Shown piece by piece: positions 13,174-21,053 of a stretch of 64,000 nt of DNA. The notes under the pieces were generated by a model, which worked only from the letters and a program-made list of their open reading frames with translations, was not told the origin of the DNA and made no database searches. This DNA is from Streptomyces sp. NBC_00663 (GTDB lineage Bacteria; Actinomycetota; Actinomycetes; Streptomycetales; Streptomycetaceae), in the NCBI RefSeq assembly GCF_036226885.1, contig NZ_CP109027.1:7192001-7256000 (forward strand), read 5' to 3'. The position numbers and the translations under genes were made by a program. The number at the start of each line of letters is the position of its first letter. The first letter of the stretch is position 1.

Positions 13174-14039
13174 GGGACTTCGTATGTCTCCCCGTACACC
13201 GCCCACGTCAACGGTGTCTCCAGCCCCAGCTTGCCCTCCCGTAGGAAGCGGCGCTGGGCCGTGTCGACGCGGGAGGTGTCGATGTCGGCCCTGCGGGTCC
13301 GCATCGCGGCCTCGCGGACGTCGAGGAAGGCGTCCAGGTAGGCCTTCTCGGAGCCGCCCTCGGAGGGCAGTTCGGCCTTCTTCATGGCGCTCTCGCGCAG
13401 GCCGTAGAAGCTGGTGGCGTTGGTGCCGGGGCCGTGGAAGACCATGGCGTCGTAGTAGACGAACTGGCCCAGGGCGCCGAGCCCGTCGAGCTTGGCGAGG
13501 CGGACCGCGGGGTCGAAGTAGACGCGGTCGCGTTCCGCGTCCTGGGCCTCGCGGAACGCCTCGACCTTCGCCTCCGCCTTCCACGCCGCGGTGAAACCGG
13601 GGTCCAGGCCCTCGTGCGAGTCCGAGCCGTCCACCTCGCGCAGGGCGGGGAGGTAGCGGGCGAGGCCGTTGTCCGGATGGTCCTTCGTGTAGCGCTCGAC
13701 GAGGGTGAGCAGGTCGTGGGTGCCGGTGCAGAAGCCGATGATGCCGGCCGTGTAGCCCTGGCCGTCGCCGATGTCCTCGATGTAGGCGTAGGCGGTGCGC
13801 CAGTCGAGGGTGGAGTTCTCGGCGCTGGCCACGATCTGCTGGGCCAGCTCCTTCTTGGCGGGGGCGGCGAGACCGGCGGGGAGCGAGGCGAGGGCCTTGT
13901 CGTCCTCCGAACGTTTCTGCGCGGAGGCGGTCCGCGTGGCGTCCGGCGCCTCGGACGAGTCCGAGGGGGAGAGGAAGAACACTCCCGCCGCGATGGCCAC
14001 GGGAACGGCCGCGAGCAGCAGGACACCCACACGTCTCAC
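13170..14039 (-). CDS. csn: Chitosanase, GH46
   Basis: 289 aa. GH46 endo-chitosanases hydrolyse beta-1,4-GlcN links in partly deacetylated chitosan by inversion. Conserved block SAENSTLDW holds the general acid Glu74, and EDIGDGQGYTAGIIGFCTGTHD holds Asp92; the 18-residue spacing equals E22/D40 of the Streptomyces N174 enzyme. An N-terminal hydrophobic segment (LLLAAVPVAIAAGVFFL) serves as signal or anchor, followed by a Ser/Asp/Lys-rich linker. GTG 14039 overlaps the rhomboid stop (GTGA), so translation is coupled. The 3' end overlaps the GH113 gene by 4 bp. Confidence 0.92.
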   Translation of the reverse strand: MRRVGVLLLAAVPVAIAAGVFFLSPSDSSEAPDATRTASAQKRSEDDKALASLPAGLAAPAKKELAQQIVASAENSTLDWRTAYAYIEDIGDGQGYTAGIIGFCTGTHDLLTLVERYTKDHPDNGLARYLPALREVDGSDSHEGLDPGFTAAWKAEAKVEAFREAQDAERDRVYFDPAVRLAKLDGLGALGQFVYYDAMVFHGPGTNATSFYGLRESAMKKAELPSEGGSEKAYLDAFLDVREAAMRTRRADIDTSRVDTAQRRFLREGKLGLETPLTWAVYGETYEVP

Positions 14040-14959
14040 TGGGTCAACTCCGAGATCTTCACGAGCGTCAGGACCACGAGCAGCGCGAGGAGCGCCACGC
14101 AGGCGACCGCTTGGATCAGGGCGCGCCGCGGTCCCCGGGGAGCGTACGCGTAGGCGAGCGTGACCGCGCCGCCGGTGAGCAGTCCGCCGAGGTGGCCCTG
14201 CCAGGAGGTGACGAAGGCCGAGCCGACCAGCCAGACCAGCATGTAGGCCATGAAGCGGTTCACCCCGCGCATGTCCGCGCCGACCCGGCGGGCCAGCACG
14301 TAGTAGGCCGCCGCCAGCCCGAAGATCGCCCCCGAGGCGCCGAGCGATTCCGTGCCGGGGTCGGCGAGCAGCGCCTCGCCGACGGAACCGCCGACCGTCG
14401 CGAGGAGATAGAGCGCGAGGTAGCGAGCCCGGCCCAGCGCCGGTTCCACGGCCCGGCCGAGCTGCCACAGCGAGACCATGTTCATCACGATGTGCAGCAG
14501 CCCGAAGGTGCCCTCGGTGGGCTCCAGGTGCAGGAAGCCGCTGGTCAGCAGCCGTTCCCACTGGCCCGCCACCAGACCCTCGGCGTGGAAGTCGGACGGG
14601 TAGGAGGACTGGTGGACGTAGTGGCCGCCGTCCGGGCCGACCAGGCCCGCGGTGAGCATCGCGAAACGGTCGACGATCGCCGGGCGGACCACCTCGCCGA
14701 CGTACGCGAGCACGTTCAGCCCGATCAGTACGTACGTCACCAGCGGCACCTTCGACACCCGCCCGCCGACGACCGTGCGGGCCTGCCGCACCGACTTCGC
14801 GCCCTCCTTCACACACTCCACGCACTGATGGCCGACCGACGCCTCGCGCATGCAGTCCGGGCAGATGTACCGGTCGCAGCGGGTGCAGCGGACGTGGGAC
14901 TCCACCTTGGGGTGGCGAAAGCAGGTGGTCACGGCGGACTCGGTGGCCTCGGGTTCCAC
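14036..14959 (-). CDS. Rhomboid-family intramembrane serine protease with B-box zinc finger
   Basis: 307 aa from GTG 14959, chosen for GAGGAG six bases upstream; longer frames reach 15142 but would cross the neighbouring promoter. The N-terminus holds a B-box-like zinc finger (CFRHPKVESHVRCTRCDRYICPDC, then HQCVEC). About six or seven membrane helices follow, with the catalytic Ser in GASGAIFG and the His in SWQGHLGGLL; LLHIVMNMVSLW is the usual loop. It cleaves membrane proteins within the bilayer. Coupling to the chitosanase is notable, but a shared job is not shown. Confidence 0.9.
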   Translation of the reverse strand: MEPEATESAVTTCFRHPKVESHVRCTRCDRYICPDCMREASVGHQCVECVKEGAKSVRQARTVVGGRVSKVPLVTYVLIGLNVLAYVGEVVRPAIVDRFAMLTAGLVGPDGGHYVHQSSYPSDFHAEGLVAGQWERLLTSGFLHLEPTEGTFGLLHIVMNMVSLWQLGRAVEPALGRARYLALYLLATVGGSVGEALLADPGTESLGASGAIFGLAAAYYVLARRVGADMRGVNRFMAYMLVWLVGSAFVTSWQGHLGGLLTGGAVTLAYAYAPRGPRRALIQAVACVALLALLVVLTLVKISELTQ

Positions 14960-15056
14960 GGCCGGCTCCTCGGAGATGGGACGATCTGTGAGCCGGTGGG
15001 GACGGCGGCGAACAAAATAGCGAATGCCTGGGACGAGAGAGACGGTGGGGGAACGA

Positions 15057-15785
15057 ATGGCGGCGATCAGCCTCAGCAAGGTCGAGGAGACGGCACCCGC
15101 GCTGGTGAACCTGTACAAGAGCGCGGGGGTCTCGCTGCGCAAGCACGGCCTGGACGGACTACGGGCCGCCGTCTATCTCGTGGTCGACTACTCCGGGTCC
15201 ATGAAGCCGTACTACGCCGACGGCAGTGTCCAGGCGCTCGCCGACCGGGTGCTCGGGCTCTCCGCGCACCTCGACGACGACGGCACCGTCCCGGTCGTCT
15301 TCTTCTCCACCGACGTCGACGCCGAGACGGAGATCGCCCTCGCCGACCACGAGGGGCGGATCGAACGGATCGTGGCGGGGCTCGGGCACATGGGCAAGAC
15401 CAGCTACCACCTGGCGATGGACGCGGTCATCGACCACTACCTCGACAGCGGCTCCCAGGAACCCGCCCTCGTCGTCTTCCAGACCGACGGCGGCCCCATC
15501 AACAAGCTCGCCGCGGAACGCTATCTGTGCAAGGCGGCCCGGCTGCCGCTGTTCTGGCAGTTCATCGGCTTCGGGGACGCGAAGAGCAAACAGTTCGACT
15601 ACCTGCGCAAACTCGACGAGCTGGCCGTCCCCGACAAGCGCGCCGTCGACAACGCCGGGTTCTTCCACGCCGGTTCGGAGCCGCGCAAGGTGTCCGACAG
15701 CGAGTTGTACGACCGACTCGTCGGCGAGTTCCCGAAGTGGCTGGTCGCCGCGCGGGCGCAGGGGATCATCCCGCCGCGCGCCTGA
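15057..15785 (+). CDS. von Willebrand factor A domain protein (Ter-type)
   Basis: 242 aa, almost all a vWA domain. The MIDAS metal site D44-x-S46-x-S48 is in VVDYSGSMKPYY, with a second element TSYHLAMDAVI and the third Asp in FQTDGG. The sequence pattern (YYADGSVQALADRVL) resembles vWA proteins found with tellurium-resistance TerD genes, although no TerD gene is nearby. ATG 15057 has GGGGGA five bases upstream. Divergent from the rhomboid gene. The cellular role is unknown. Confidence 0.85.
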   Translation: MAAISLSKVEETAPALVNLYKSAGVSLRKHGLDGLRAAVYLVVDYSGSMKPYYADGSVQALADRVLGLSAHLDDDGTVPVVFFSTDVDAETEIALADHEGRIERIVAGLGHMGKTSYHLAMDAVIDHYLDSGSQEPALVVFQTDGGPINKLAAERYLCKAARLPLFWQFIGFGDAKSKQFDYLRKLDELAVPDKRAVDNAGFFHAGSEPRKVSDSELYDRLVGEFPKWLVAARAQGIIPPRA

Positions 15786-15860
15786 ACGCCGCCGACGACC
15801 CGTTGGCTTAGCCGTACGACCGTGCCACCCTGAAGTTGATCCGACGGGAGGCGGCGACGT

Positions 15861-17507
15861 ATGGACGGCGCGCGATCGGTCAACGGACGGGCGAGCAGGC
15901 GTACTTCGGGTCCGCCCGGTGGCGGTGAGAAACTCGCCGACTGGGCGGACGGGCGGCTCGGCCTGTACGGGCTGGCCAAGGCCAACATGCGCAAGGTCTT
16001 TCCGGACCACCCGTCCTTCATGCTCGGTGAGATCTGTCTCTACAGCTTCATCGTGATCATCCTCACCGGCATCTATCTCACCCTGTTCTTCGAACCGAGC
16101 GGCGTCGAGGTCGTCTACAACGGCTCCTACGAACCCCTCAACGGCATCGTGATGACCAGGGCGTTCGAGTCCACGCTCGACATCAGCTTCGATGTGCGCG
16201 GCGGGCTGCTGATCCGGCAGATCCACCACTGGGCGGCCCTGGTCTTCGTCACCGGCATGCTCGTGCACATGATGCGGGTATTCTTCACCGGCGCCTTCCG
16301 CAAGCCGCGCGAGGTCAACTGGGTGTTCGGCTGGACCCTGTTGATGCTCGGCATCCTCACCGGCCTGACCGGCTACTCGCTCCCCGACGACCTGCTGTCC
16401 GGCACCGGCATCCGCTTCGCGCAGGGCGCCATCCTGTCCGTGCCGATCATCGGCACGTATCTGTCGTTCTTCCTGTTCGGCGGGGAGTTCCCGGGGCACG
16501 ACATCATCCCGCGACTGTTCCCCATCCATGTCCTGCTGCTGCCCGGGATCATGCTGGGCCTGGTCACCGCGCATCTGATCCTGGTCTTCTACCACAAGCA
16601 CACACAGTTCCCGGGGCCCGGCCGGAACGAGAAGTCGGTCGTCGGGATGCCGTTCCTGCCCGTCTACACCGCCAAGGCCGGCGGTTTCTTCTTCCTGGTC
16701 TTCGGCATGTTGGCGCTCATGGGCGGCATCGCCCAGATCAACCCGGTGTGGGCCTTCGGGCCGTACCGCCCCGACCTCGTCACCACGGGCGCCCAGCCCG
16801 ACTGGTACCTCGGCTTCTCCGAGGGGCTGATCCGGGTGATGCCGGGATGGGAGATCAACGCCTGGGGCCACACGCTCCAGTTGGGCGTCTTCATCCCCTT
16901 CTCGCTCTTCCCGCTGATCCTGGCCGCCATCGGCGCCTATCCGTTCATCGAGGCGTGGATCACCGGCGACAAACGTGAACATCACATCCTGGACCGGCCG
17001 CGCAACGTCCCCGTGCGCACCGGCCTCGGCGTGGCCTGGCTGAGCCTGTACGTGGTCCTGCTGATCGGCGGCGGCAACGACGTGGTGGCCACCCATCTGC
17101 ATCTGTCCATCAACGCGATCACCTGGTTCGTGCGGATCTCCGTCTTCGTGGTGCCGGTGCTCGCCTTCGTCGTCACCAAGCGGGTCTGTCTCGGGCTCCA
17201 GCGCCGCGACCGGGACAAGGTGCTGCACGGCAGGGAGTCGGGCGTCATCCGGCGGCTGCCGCACGGGGAGTACGTCGAGGTCCACGAGCCCCTCGCACAG
17301 GCACAGCTGCACACCCTCACCCAGCACGAGCAGAACGGGCACTACGAGATCGGCCCGCTCGTCGACGCCAACGGCGTCCGGCGCCCGGTCACCGCCTCCA
17401 TGCGGATGCGGGCGCGGCTGGCGCGGGCGATGTTCGGGCCGGAGACGCGGATACCGAAGCCGACGGTGGAGGAGTACCGGGAGCTCACCAGCGGCGATCA
17501 CCACTGA
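15861..17507 (+). CDS. Cytochrome b subunit of bc1 complex, orphan paralogue (QcrB-like)
   Basis: 548-aa multi-helix protein of the actinobacterial QcrB family, which oxidises menaquinol in the bc1-aa3 supercomplex. The haem histidines are in IRQIHHWAALVFVTGMLVH and FPIHVLLLPG...VTAHLILVFYHKH, and the quinol-site motif is PDWY (the PEWY position). No qcrA, qcrC or oxidase gene adjoins, unlike the standard qcrCAB locus, so this looks like a second copy. It may replace the main subunit under some conditions or act in another chain. Start: ATG 15861 after GGGAGG. The 3' end overlaps the convergent ipdE2 gene by 23 bp. Confidence 0.88.
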   Translation: MDGARSVNGRASRRTSGPPGGGEKLADWADGRLGLYGLAKANMRKVFPDHPSFMLGEICLYSFIVIILTGIYLTLFFEPSGVEVVYNGSYEPLNGIVMTRAFESTLDISFDVRGGLLIRQIHHWAALVFVTGMLVHMMRVFFTGAFRKPREVNWVFGWTLLMLGILTGLTGYSLPDDLLSGTGIRFAQGAILSVPIIGTYLSFFLFGGEFPGHDIIPRLFPIHVLLLPGIMLGLVTAHLILVFYHKHTQFPGPGRNEKSVVGMPFLPVYTAKAGGFFFLVFGMLALMGGIAQINPVWAFGPYRPDLVTTGAQPDWYLGFSEGLIRVMPGWEINAWGHTLQLGVFIPFSLFPLILAAIGAYPFIEAWITGDKREHHILDRPRNVPVRTGLGVAWLSLYVVLLIGGGNDVVATHLHLSINAITWFVRISVFVVPVLAFVVTKRVCLGLQRRDRDKVLHGRESGVIRRLPHGEYVEVHEPLAQAQLHTLTQHEQNGHYEIGPLVDANGVRRPVTASMRMRARLARAMFGPETRIPKPTVEEYRELTSGDHH

Positions 17508-18426
17508 GGACGGTGTCTCTGCACTGCTCCGGGCTGCCCCAGGCCGTGCGCAGGGCGCGGGCCTTGGTCAGCCACAGGGACAGGTCGTACTCCGCCGTGT
17601 AACCGATCGCGCCGTGCAGCTGGAGCGCGGTGCGGGCGGTGGCGTACGCCGCCTCGCACGCCGTGACCTTGGCGGCGGCGACGTCGGCGGGGTCCAGGGT
17701 CAGCGCGGCTGCGTACACGAGGGGGCCGGCGAACTCCAAGGCGATCTTCGCGTCGGCCAGTTGATGCTTCACGGCTTGGAAAACGCCTATGGGGGCGCCG
17801 AATTGAGTCCGCTGCTTGACGTAGCAGACGGTCCGGTCGAGGAGGGCGAGTCCGACGCCGAGGGCCTGGGCGGCGGTGGTGAGACGGGCGAGCAGGAGGG
17901 CCTGCTCGATGGGCGGGGTGGCGGTGAGGAGTTCATCGGGGGCCAGGGCCGTGAGCCGGCGGGCCGGGTCGAGGGACGGGCGTACGGGGCCGTGGCCGGT
18001 GGCCCGGTGCAGGCCGTCGGGGGTGAGGACGAGACGGAGGTCGGCCGCGTCGCCGTCCAGGGCGTACGGGCTGTCGTACGCCACCGTCGCCATGTCCTCG
18101 CCCGACACGAGCCGCTTGACGAGGTCCGGCGTGGGGAGGAGCACGGCGGCCGTGACCGTCTCGACGAGCGGGCCGGGCACGGCATGGCGGCCCAACGCCA
18201 TGAACGCGACGGCGAGTTCGACGGGGCGGACGCCGACACCGTCGTACTCCTCCGGGGCGGCCAGCGCGAACACCCCGGCCGCCGCGAGGCGCACCCACAG
18301 AGCGCGTCCGCTGCCGTGCTCGCCGCGACTCCACTCCCGTACGACGGAAGGGGTGTCCGCGCCGGTCAGCAGGGCCTCCAACGAGTCGGCGAACGCCCGC
18401 TGTTCGCGGTCGAGCACGAGCCGCAT
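17485..18426 (-). CDS. ipdE2: Acyl-CoA dehydrogenase beta-type subunit, steroid (IpdE2-like)
   Basis: 313 aa, shorter than typical acyl-CoA dehydrogenases, as in the beta subunits of steroid alpha2beta2 enzymes. Family features are APEEYDGVGVRPVELAVAFMALG, the C-terminal helix block RTQFGAPIGVFQAVKHQLAD and LQLHGAIGYTAEYDLSLWL. In mycobacteria IpdE1-IpdE2 (FadE30-FadE33) oxidises 5OH-HIP-CoA, the first beta-oxidation step on the steroid C/D-ring remnant. ATG 18426 overlaps the ipdE1 stop by one base, so the two subunits are made together. Assignment rests on size, pairing and neighbours. Confidence 0.8.
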   Translation of the reverse strand: MRLVLDREQRAFADSLEALLTGADTPSVVREWSRGEHGSGRALWVRLAAAGVFALAAPEEYDGVGVRPVELAVAFMALGRHAVPGPLVETVTAAVLLPTPDLVKRLVSGEDMATVAYDSPYALDGDAADLRLVLTPDGLHRATGHGPVRPSLDPARRLTALAPDELLTATPPIEQALLLARLTTAAQALGVGLALLDRTVCYVKQRTQFGAPIGVFQAVKHQLADAKIALEFAGPLVYAAALTLDPADVAAAKVTACEAAYATARTALQLHGAIGYTAEYDLSLWLTKARALRTAWGSPEQCRDTVLSGDRRW

Positions 18427-19565
18427 CAGCGTCGCCCCTTCGGCAGGCCCAGCAGGCGTTCGGCGATGATGTCGCGCTGGATCTCGTTCGTGCCCGCGTA
18501 GAGGGGGCCGGCGAGGGCGAAGACGTACCGCTCGGACCAGTCGGTGTCCGCCGACTCGCCCTCCGCGCCCAGCAGATCGAGGGCCGTTTCGGTGAGCGCG
18601 ATGTCGTACTCGGACCAGAAGACCTTGTTCAGGCTGGACTCCGGGCCGAGGGACTCGCCGTCGAGGAAGCGGGAGGCGGCGGTCCAGGTGAAGAGCTGAT
18701 AGGCGCGGGCGCCGATCAGGGCGTCGGCGACCCGGGCCTTGGTCCCGCCCGGGCTGCCCTGCTCGCGCCACAGGGCGTGCAGACGGTTCGCCGCCGCCAG
18801 ATAGCGGCCGGGGGAGCGGAGCGTGAGCCCGCGTTCGTTGCCCGTCGCCGCCATCGCGATCCGCCAGCCCTGACCCGGCTCCCCGATCACGTCCGCGTCC
18901 GGCACGAACACCTCGTCCAGGAACAGCTCGGCGAAGGCCGGCTTGCCGTCGAGGCGGGCGATCGGACGGACCGTGACGCCTGGTGCGCGCAGGTCGAACA
19001 TGAGGTACGTCAGGCCCTGATGGGGCTTCGGGGCGTCCGGGTCGCTGCGGAACAGGCCGAAGGCACGGTCGGCGAACGCGGCCCGGGACGACCAGGTCTT
19101 CTGGCCGCTCAGCAGCCAGCCCCCGTCCGTACGCACCGCCTTGGAGCGCAGCGACGCCAGATCCGAACCCGCCTCCGGCTCGGACCACGCCTGCGCCCAG
19201 ACCACCTCGCCCCGGGCCATCGGCGGCAGCACCCGCGTCCGTTGCTCCTGCGTGCCATGGTCGAAGAGGGTCGGTGCGAGGAGGCTGATGCCGTTCTGGT
19301 TGACGCGCCCGGGGGCGCCGGCGGCGTAGTACTCCTCCTCGAAGAGCAGCCAGCGGACCAGCCCCGCGTCCCGGCCGCCGTACTCCGTCGGCCAGTCGAC
19401 CGCCGACCAGCGCTCCGTGGCCAGTTCGGCCTCCCAGGCGCGATGGGCCGCGAAGCCCTCCGCCGTCTCCAGGGAGGGGAGGGGAGCCGCCGGGACGTGC
19501 GCCAGGAGCCATGCCCTGGCCTCCTCCCGGAACGCCACCTCCTCCGGTGTGAAGGCGAGATCCAT
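18426..19565 (-). CDS. ipdE1: Acyl-CoA dehydrogenase alpha-type subunit, steroid (IpdE1-like)
   Basis: 379 aa with full acyl-CoA dehydrogenase architecture: N-terminal helices, the FAD/substrate motif AQAWSEPEAGSDLASL, and KTWSSRAAFADRAFGLFRSD. It ends with the C-terminal block YAGTNEIQRDIIAERLLGLP. It resembles mycobacterial FadE30 (IpdE1) in length and setting. ATG 19565 follows GGAAGGA; an in-frame TTG lies 24 bases upstream. It is the first gene of a two-gene operon with ipdE2 and is divergent from ipdF across a KstR2-like operator. Confidence 0.83.
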   Translation of the reverse strand: MDLAFTPEEVAFREEARAWLLAHVPAAPLPSLETAEGFAAHRAWEAELATERWSAVDWPTEYGGRDAGLVRWLLFEEEYYAAGAPGRVNQNGISLLAPTLFDHGTQEQRTRVLPPMARGEVVWAQAWSEPEAGSDLASLRSKAVRTDGGWLLSGQKTWSSRAAFADRAFGLFRSDPDAPKPHQGLTYLMFDLRAPGVTVRPIARLDGKPAFAELFLDEVFVPDADVIGEPGQGWRIAMAATGNERGLTLRSPGRYLAAANRLHALWREQGSPGGTKARVADALIGARAYQLFTWTAASRFLDGESLGPESSLNKVFWSEYDIALTETALDLLGAEGESADTDWSERYVFALAGPLYAGTNEIQRDIIAERLLGLPKGRR

Positions 19566-19582
19566 CGGCGAACCGTCCTTCC

Positions 19583-19600
19583 CTAACAAGTGTTTGGTAG
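19583..19600. promoter_or_regulatory. KstR2-like operator, site 1
   Basis: CTAACAAGTGTTTGGTAG is a near-palindrome between the divergent ipdE1 and ipdF starts. It fits the mycobacterial KstR2 motif AnCAAGnnCTTGnT at all conserved positions but one (T for C). It matches site 2 (25542-25559, read on the minus strand) at 15 of 18 bases. It could control ipdE1E2 leftward and ipdF-kstR2-fadA6 rightward. Confidence 0.8.
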
Positions 19601-19614
19601 GTTAGCGTGACGCC

Positions 19615-20403
19615 ATGACAGGCGTCGAGAGTCCGGTGTACGAGCCGGGGCACGGGCTGCTGACAGGCCGCACCGCCGTCATCACCGCCGCCGCGGGCGC
19701 GGGCATCGGCGGGGCGACCGCGCGGCGCTTCCTGGAGGAGGGCGCGCGCGTGATCGTCAGCGACGCGCATGTGCGGCGGCTCAAGGAGTACGAGGCCCAG
19801 CTGGCCGGTGAGTTCGGGGAAGCGGCGGTGCGGGCTGTTGCCTGTGATGTCACCGATGAGACACAGGTGCACGCGCTCTTCGAGGCCGCCGTACAGACTC
19901 ATGGGCGATTGGACGTCGTCGTCAACAACGCCGGGCTCGGCGGGACTTCACCTCTGGTCGACATGGCGGACGAGCAGTGGTCCCGGGTCCTCGACGTCAC
20001 CCTCAACGGCACCTTCCGGTGCACCCGGGCCGCCCTGCGGCTGATGCGGGAGAGCGGGGGCGGCGTCATCGTCAACAACTCCTCCGTCGTGGGCTGGCGG
20101 GCCCAGGCCGGGCAGGCGCACTACGCGGCGGCGAAGGCGGGGGTCATGGCGTTGACGCGGTGCGCGGCGATCGAGGCGGCCGAGTTCGGGGTGCGGGTCA
20201 ACGCGGTGGCGCCGAGTCTCGCCATGCATCCGCACCTCGTGAAGGTGACCTCCGCGGAGCTGCTGGCCGAGCTGACCGCGCGGGAGGCGTTCGGGCGGTA
20301 CGCGGAGCCCTGGGAGGTGGCCAACGTGATCGTGTTCCTGGCGTCGGGCTACTCGTCGTACCTGACGGGCGAGGTCGTCGCGGTCAGCTCCCAGCACCCG
20401 TAG
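19615..20403 (+). CDS. ipdF: Short-chain dehydrogenase, steroid C/D-ring catabolism (IpdF-like)
   Basis: 262 aa, the length of M. tuberculosis Rv3559c (IpdF). SDR signatures: a cofactor loop TAAAGAGIGGATA, NNAG (NNAGLGGTSP), a catalytic Ser in VNNSSVVGW and YxxxK in AHYAAAKAG. IpdF acts on a hydroxylated indane-type CoA thioester in the HIP pathway. ATG 19615 lies only 15 bp from the operator, so the transcript has a very short leader or none. It is followed by kstR2 after 15 bp, in the same operon. Confidence 0.83.
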   Translation: MTGVESPVYEPGHGLLTGRTAVITAAAGAGIGGATARRFLEEGARVIVSDAHVRRLKEYEAQLAGEFGEAAVRAVACDVTDETQVHALFEAAVQTHGRLDVVVNNAGLGGTSPLVDMADEQWSRVLDVTLNGTFRCTRAALRLMRESGGGVIVNNSSVVGWRAQAGQAHYAAAKAGVMALTRCAAIEAAEFGVRVNAVAPSLAMHPHLVKVTSAELLAELTAREAFGRYAEPWEVANVIVFLASGYSSYLTGEVVAVSSQHP

Positions 20404-20418
20404 GACGACAATGGACCC

Positions 20419-21030
20419 GTGCCGACCAAGAAGAAGCCCCAGGTGACCGCCGCGCCCGCCCGGCGCCGCGAACTCCTCGACACCGCCGCCGAGGTTTTCG
20501 CCGAGCAGGGCTACAACGCCACCACCGTCCGCAAGATCGCGGACCACGCGGGCATGCTCGCGGGCAGCCTCTACTACCACTTCGACTCCAAGGAATCGAT
20601 GCTGGAGGAGATCCTGCGGACCTTCCTCGACGAGCTCTGGGCCGGTTACGACACCGTCCTGGAGGCCGAGCTGGACCCGCGCGAGACCCTTGAGGCCCTC
20701 GTCACCGAGTCGTTCCGGGAGATCGACCGGCACCGCGCCGCCGTCGCGATCTACCAGAAGGAGAGCAAGCAGCTCGTCACGCAGGAGCGGTTCGGCTTCC
20801 TCGCCGAGTCGCAGCGCAGGTTCGAGAAGGCGTGGCTGTCCACGCTGGAGCGCGGGGTCGCCGCCCGGGTCTTCCGGGCCGACCTCGACATGCGGCTCGC
20901 CTACCGCTTCGTGCGCGACACCGTCTGGGTCGCCGCGTCCTGGTACCGGCCCGGCGGACAGCACAGCCCGGAGGAGATCGCCCGGCAGTACCTGTCGATG
21001 GTGCTGGACGGGATCGCCGTACGCGAATAA
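20419..21030 (+). CDS. kstR2: TetR-family repressor of steroid C/D-ring genes (KstR2-like)
   Basis: 203 aa. The N-terminal helix-turn-helix ELLDTAAEVFAEQGYNATTVRKIADHAGM...LYYHFDSKE is a classic TetR DNA-binding domain, followed by an all-helical ligand domain. Its length and place between the IpdF-like SDR and the FadA6-like thiolase match Rv3557c (KstR2), which is released from DNA by HIP-CoA. GTG 20419 was chosen because it opens the family-like N-terminus right after ipdF. It is probably autoregulated through site 1 and likely binds site 2 as well. Confidence 0.87.
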   Translation: MPTKKKPQVTAAPARRRELLDTAAEVFAEQGYNATTVRKIADHAGMLAGSLYYHFDSKESMLEEILRTFLDELWAGYDTVLEAELDPRETLEALVTESFREIDRHRAAVAIYQKESKQLVTQERFGFLAESQRRFEKAWLSTLERGVAARVFRADLDMRLAYRFVRDTVWVAASWYRPGGQHSPEEIARQYLSMVLDGIAVRE

Positions 21031-21053
21031 CCCCTATCTGGCAGGGAGTTGTC

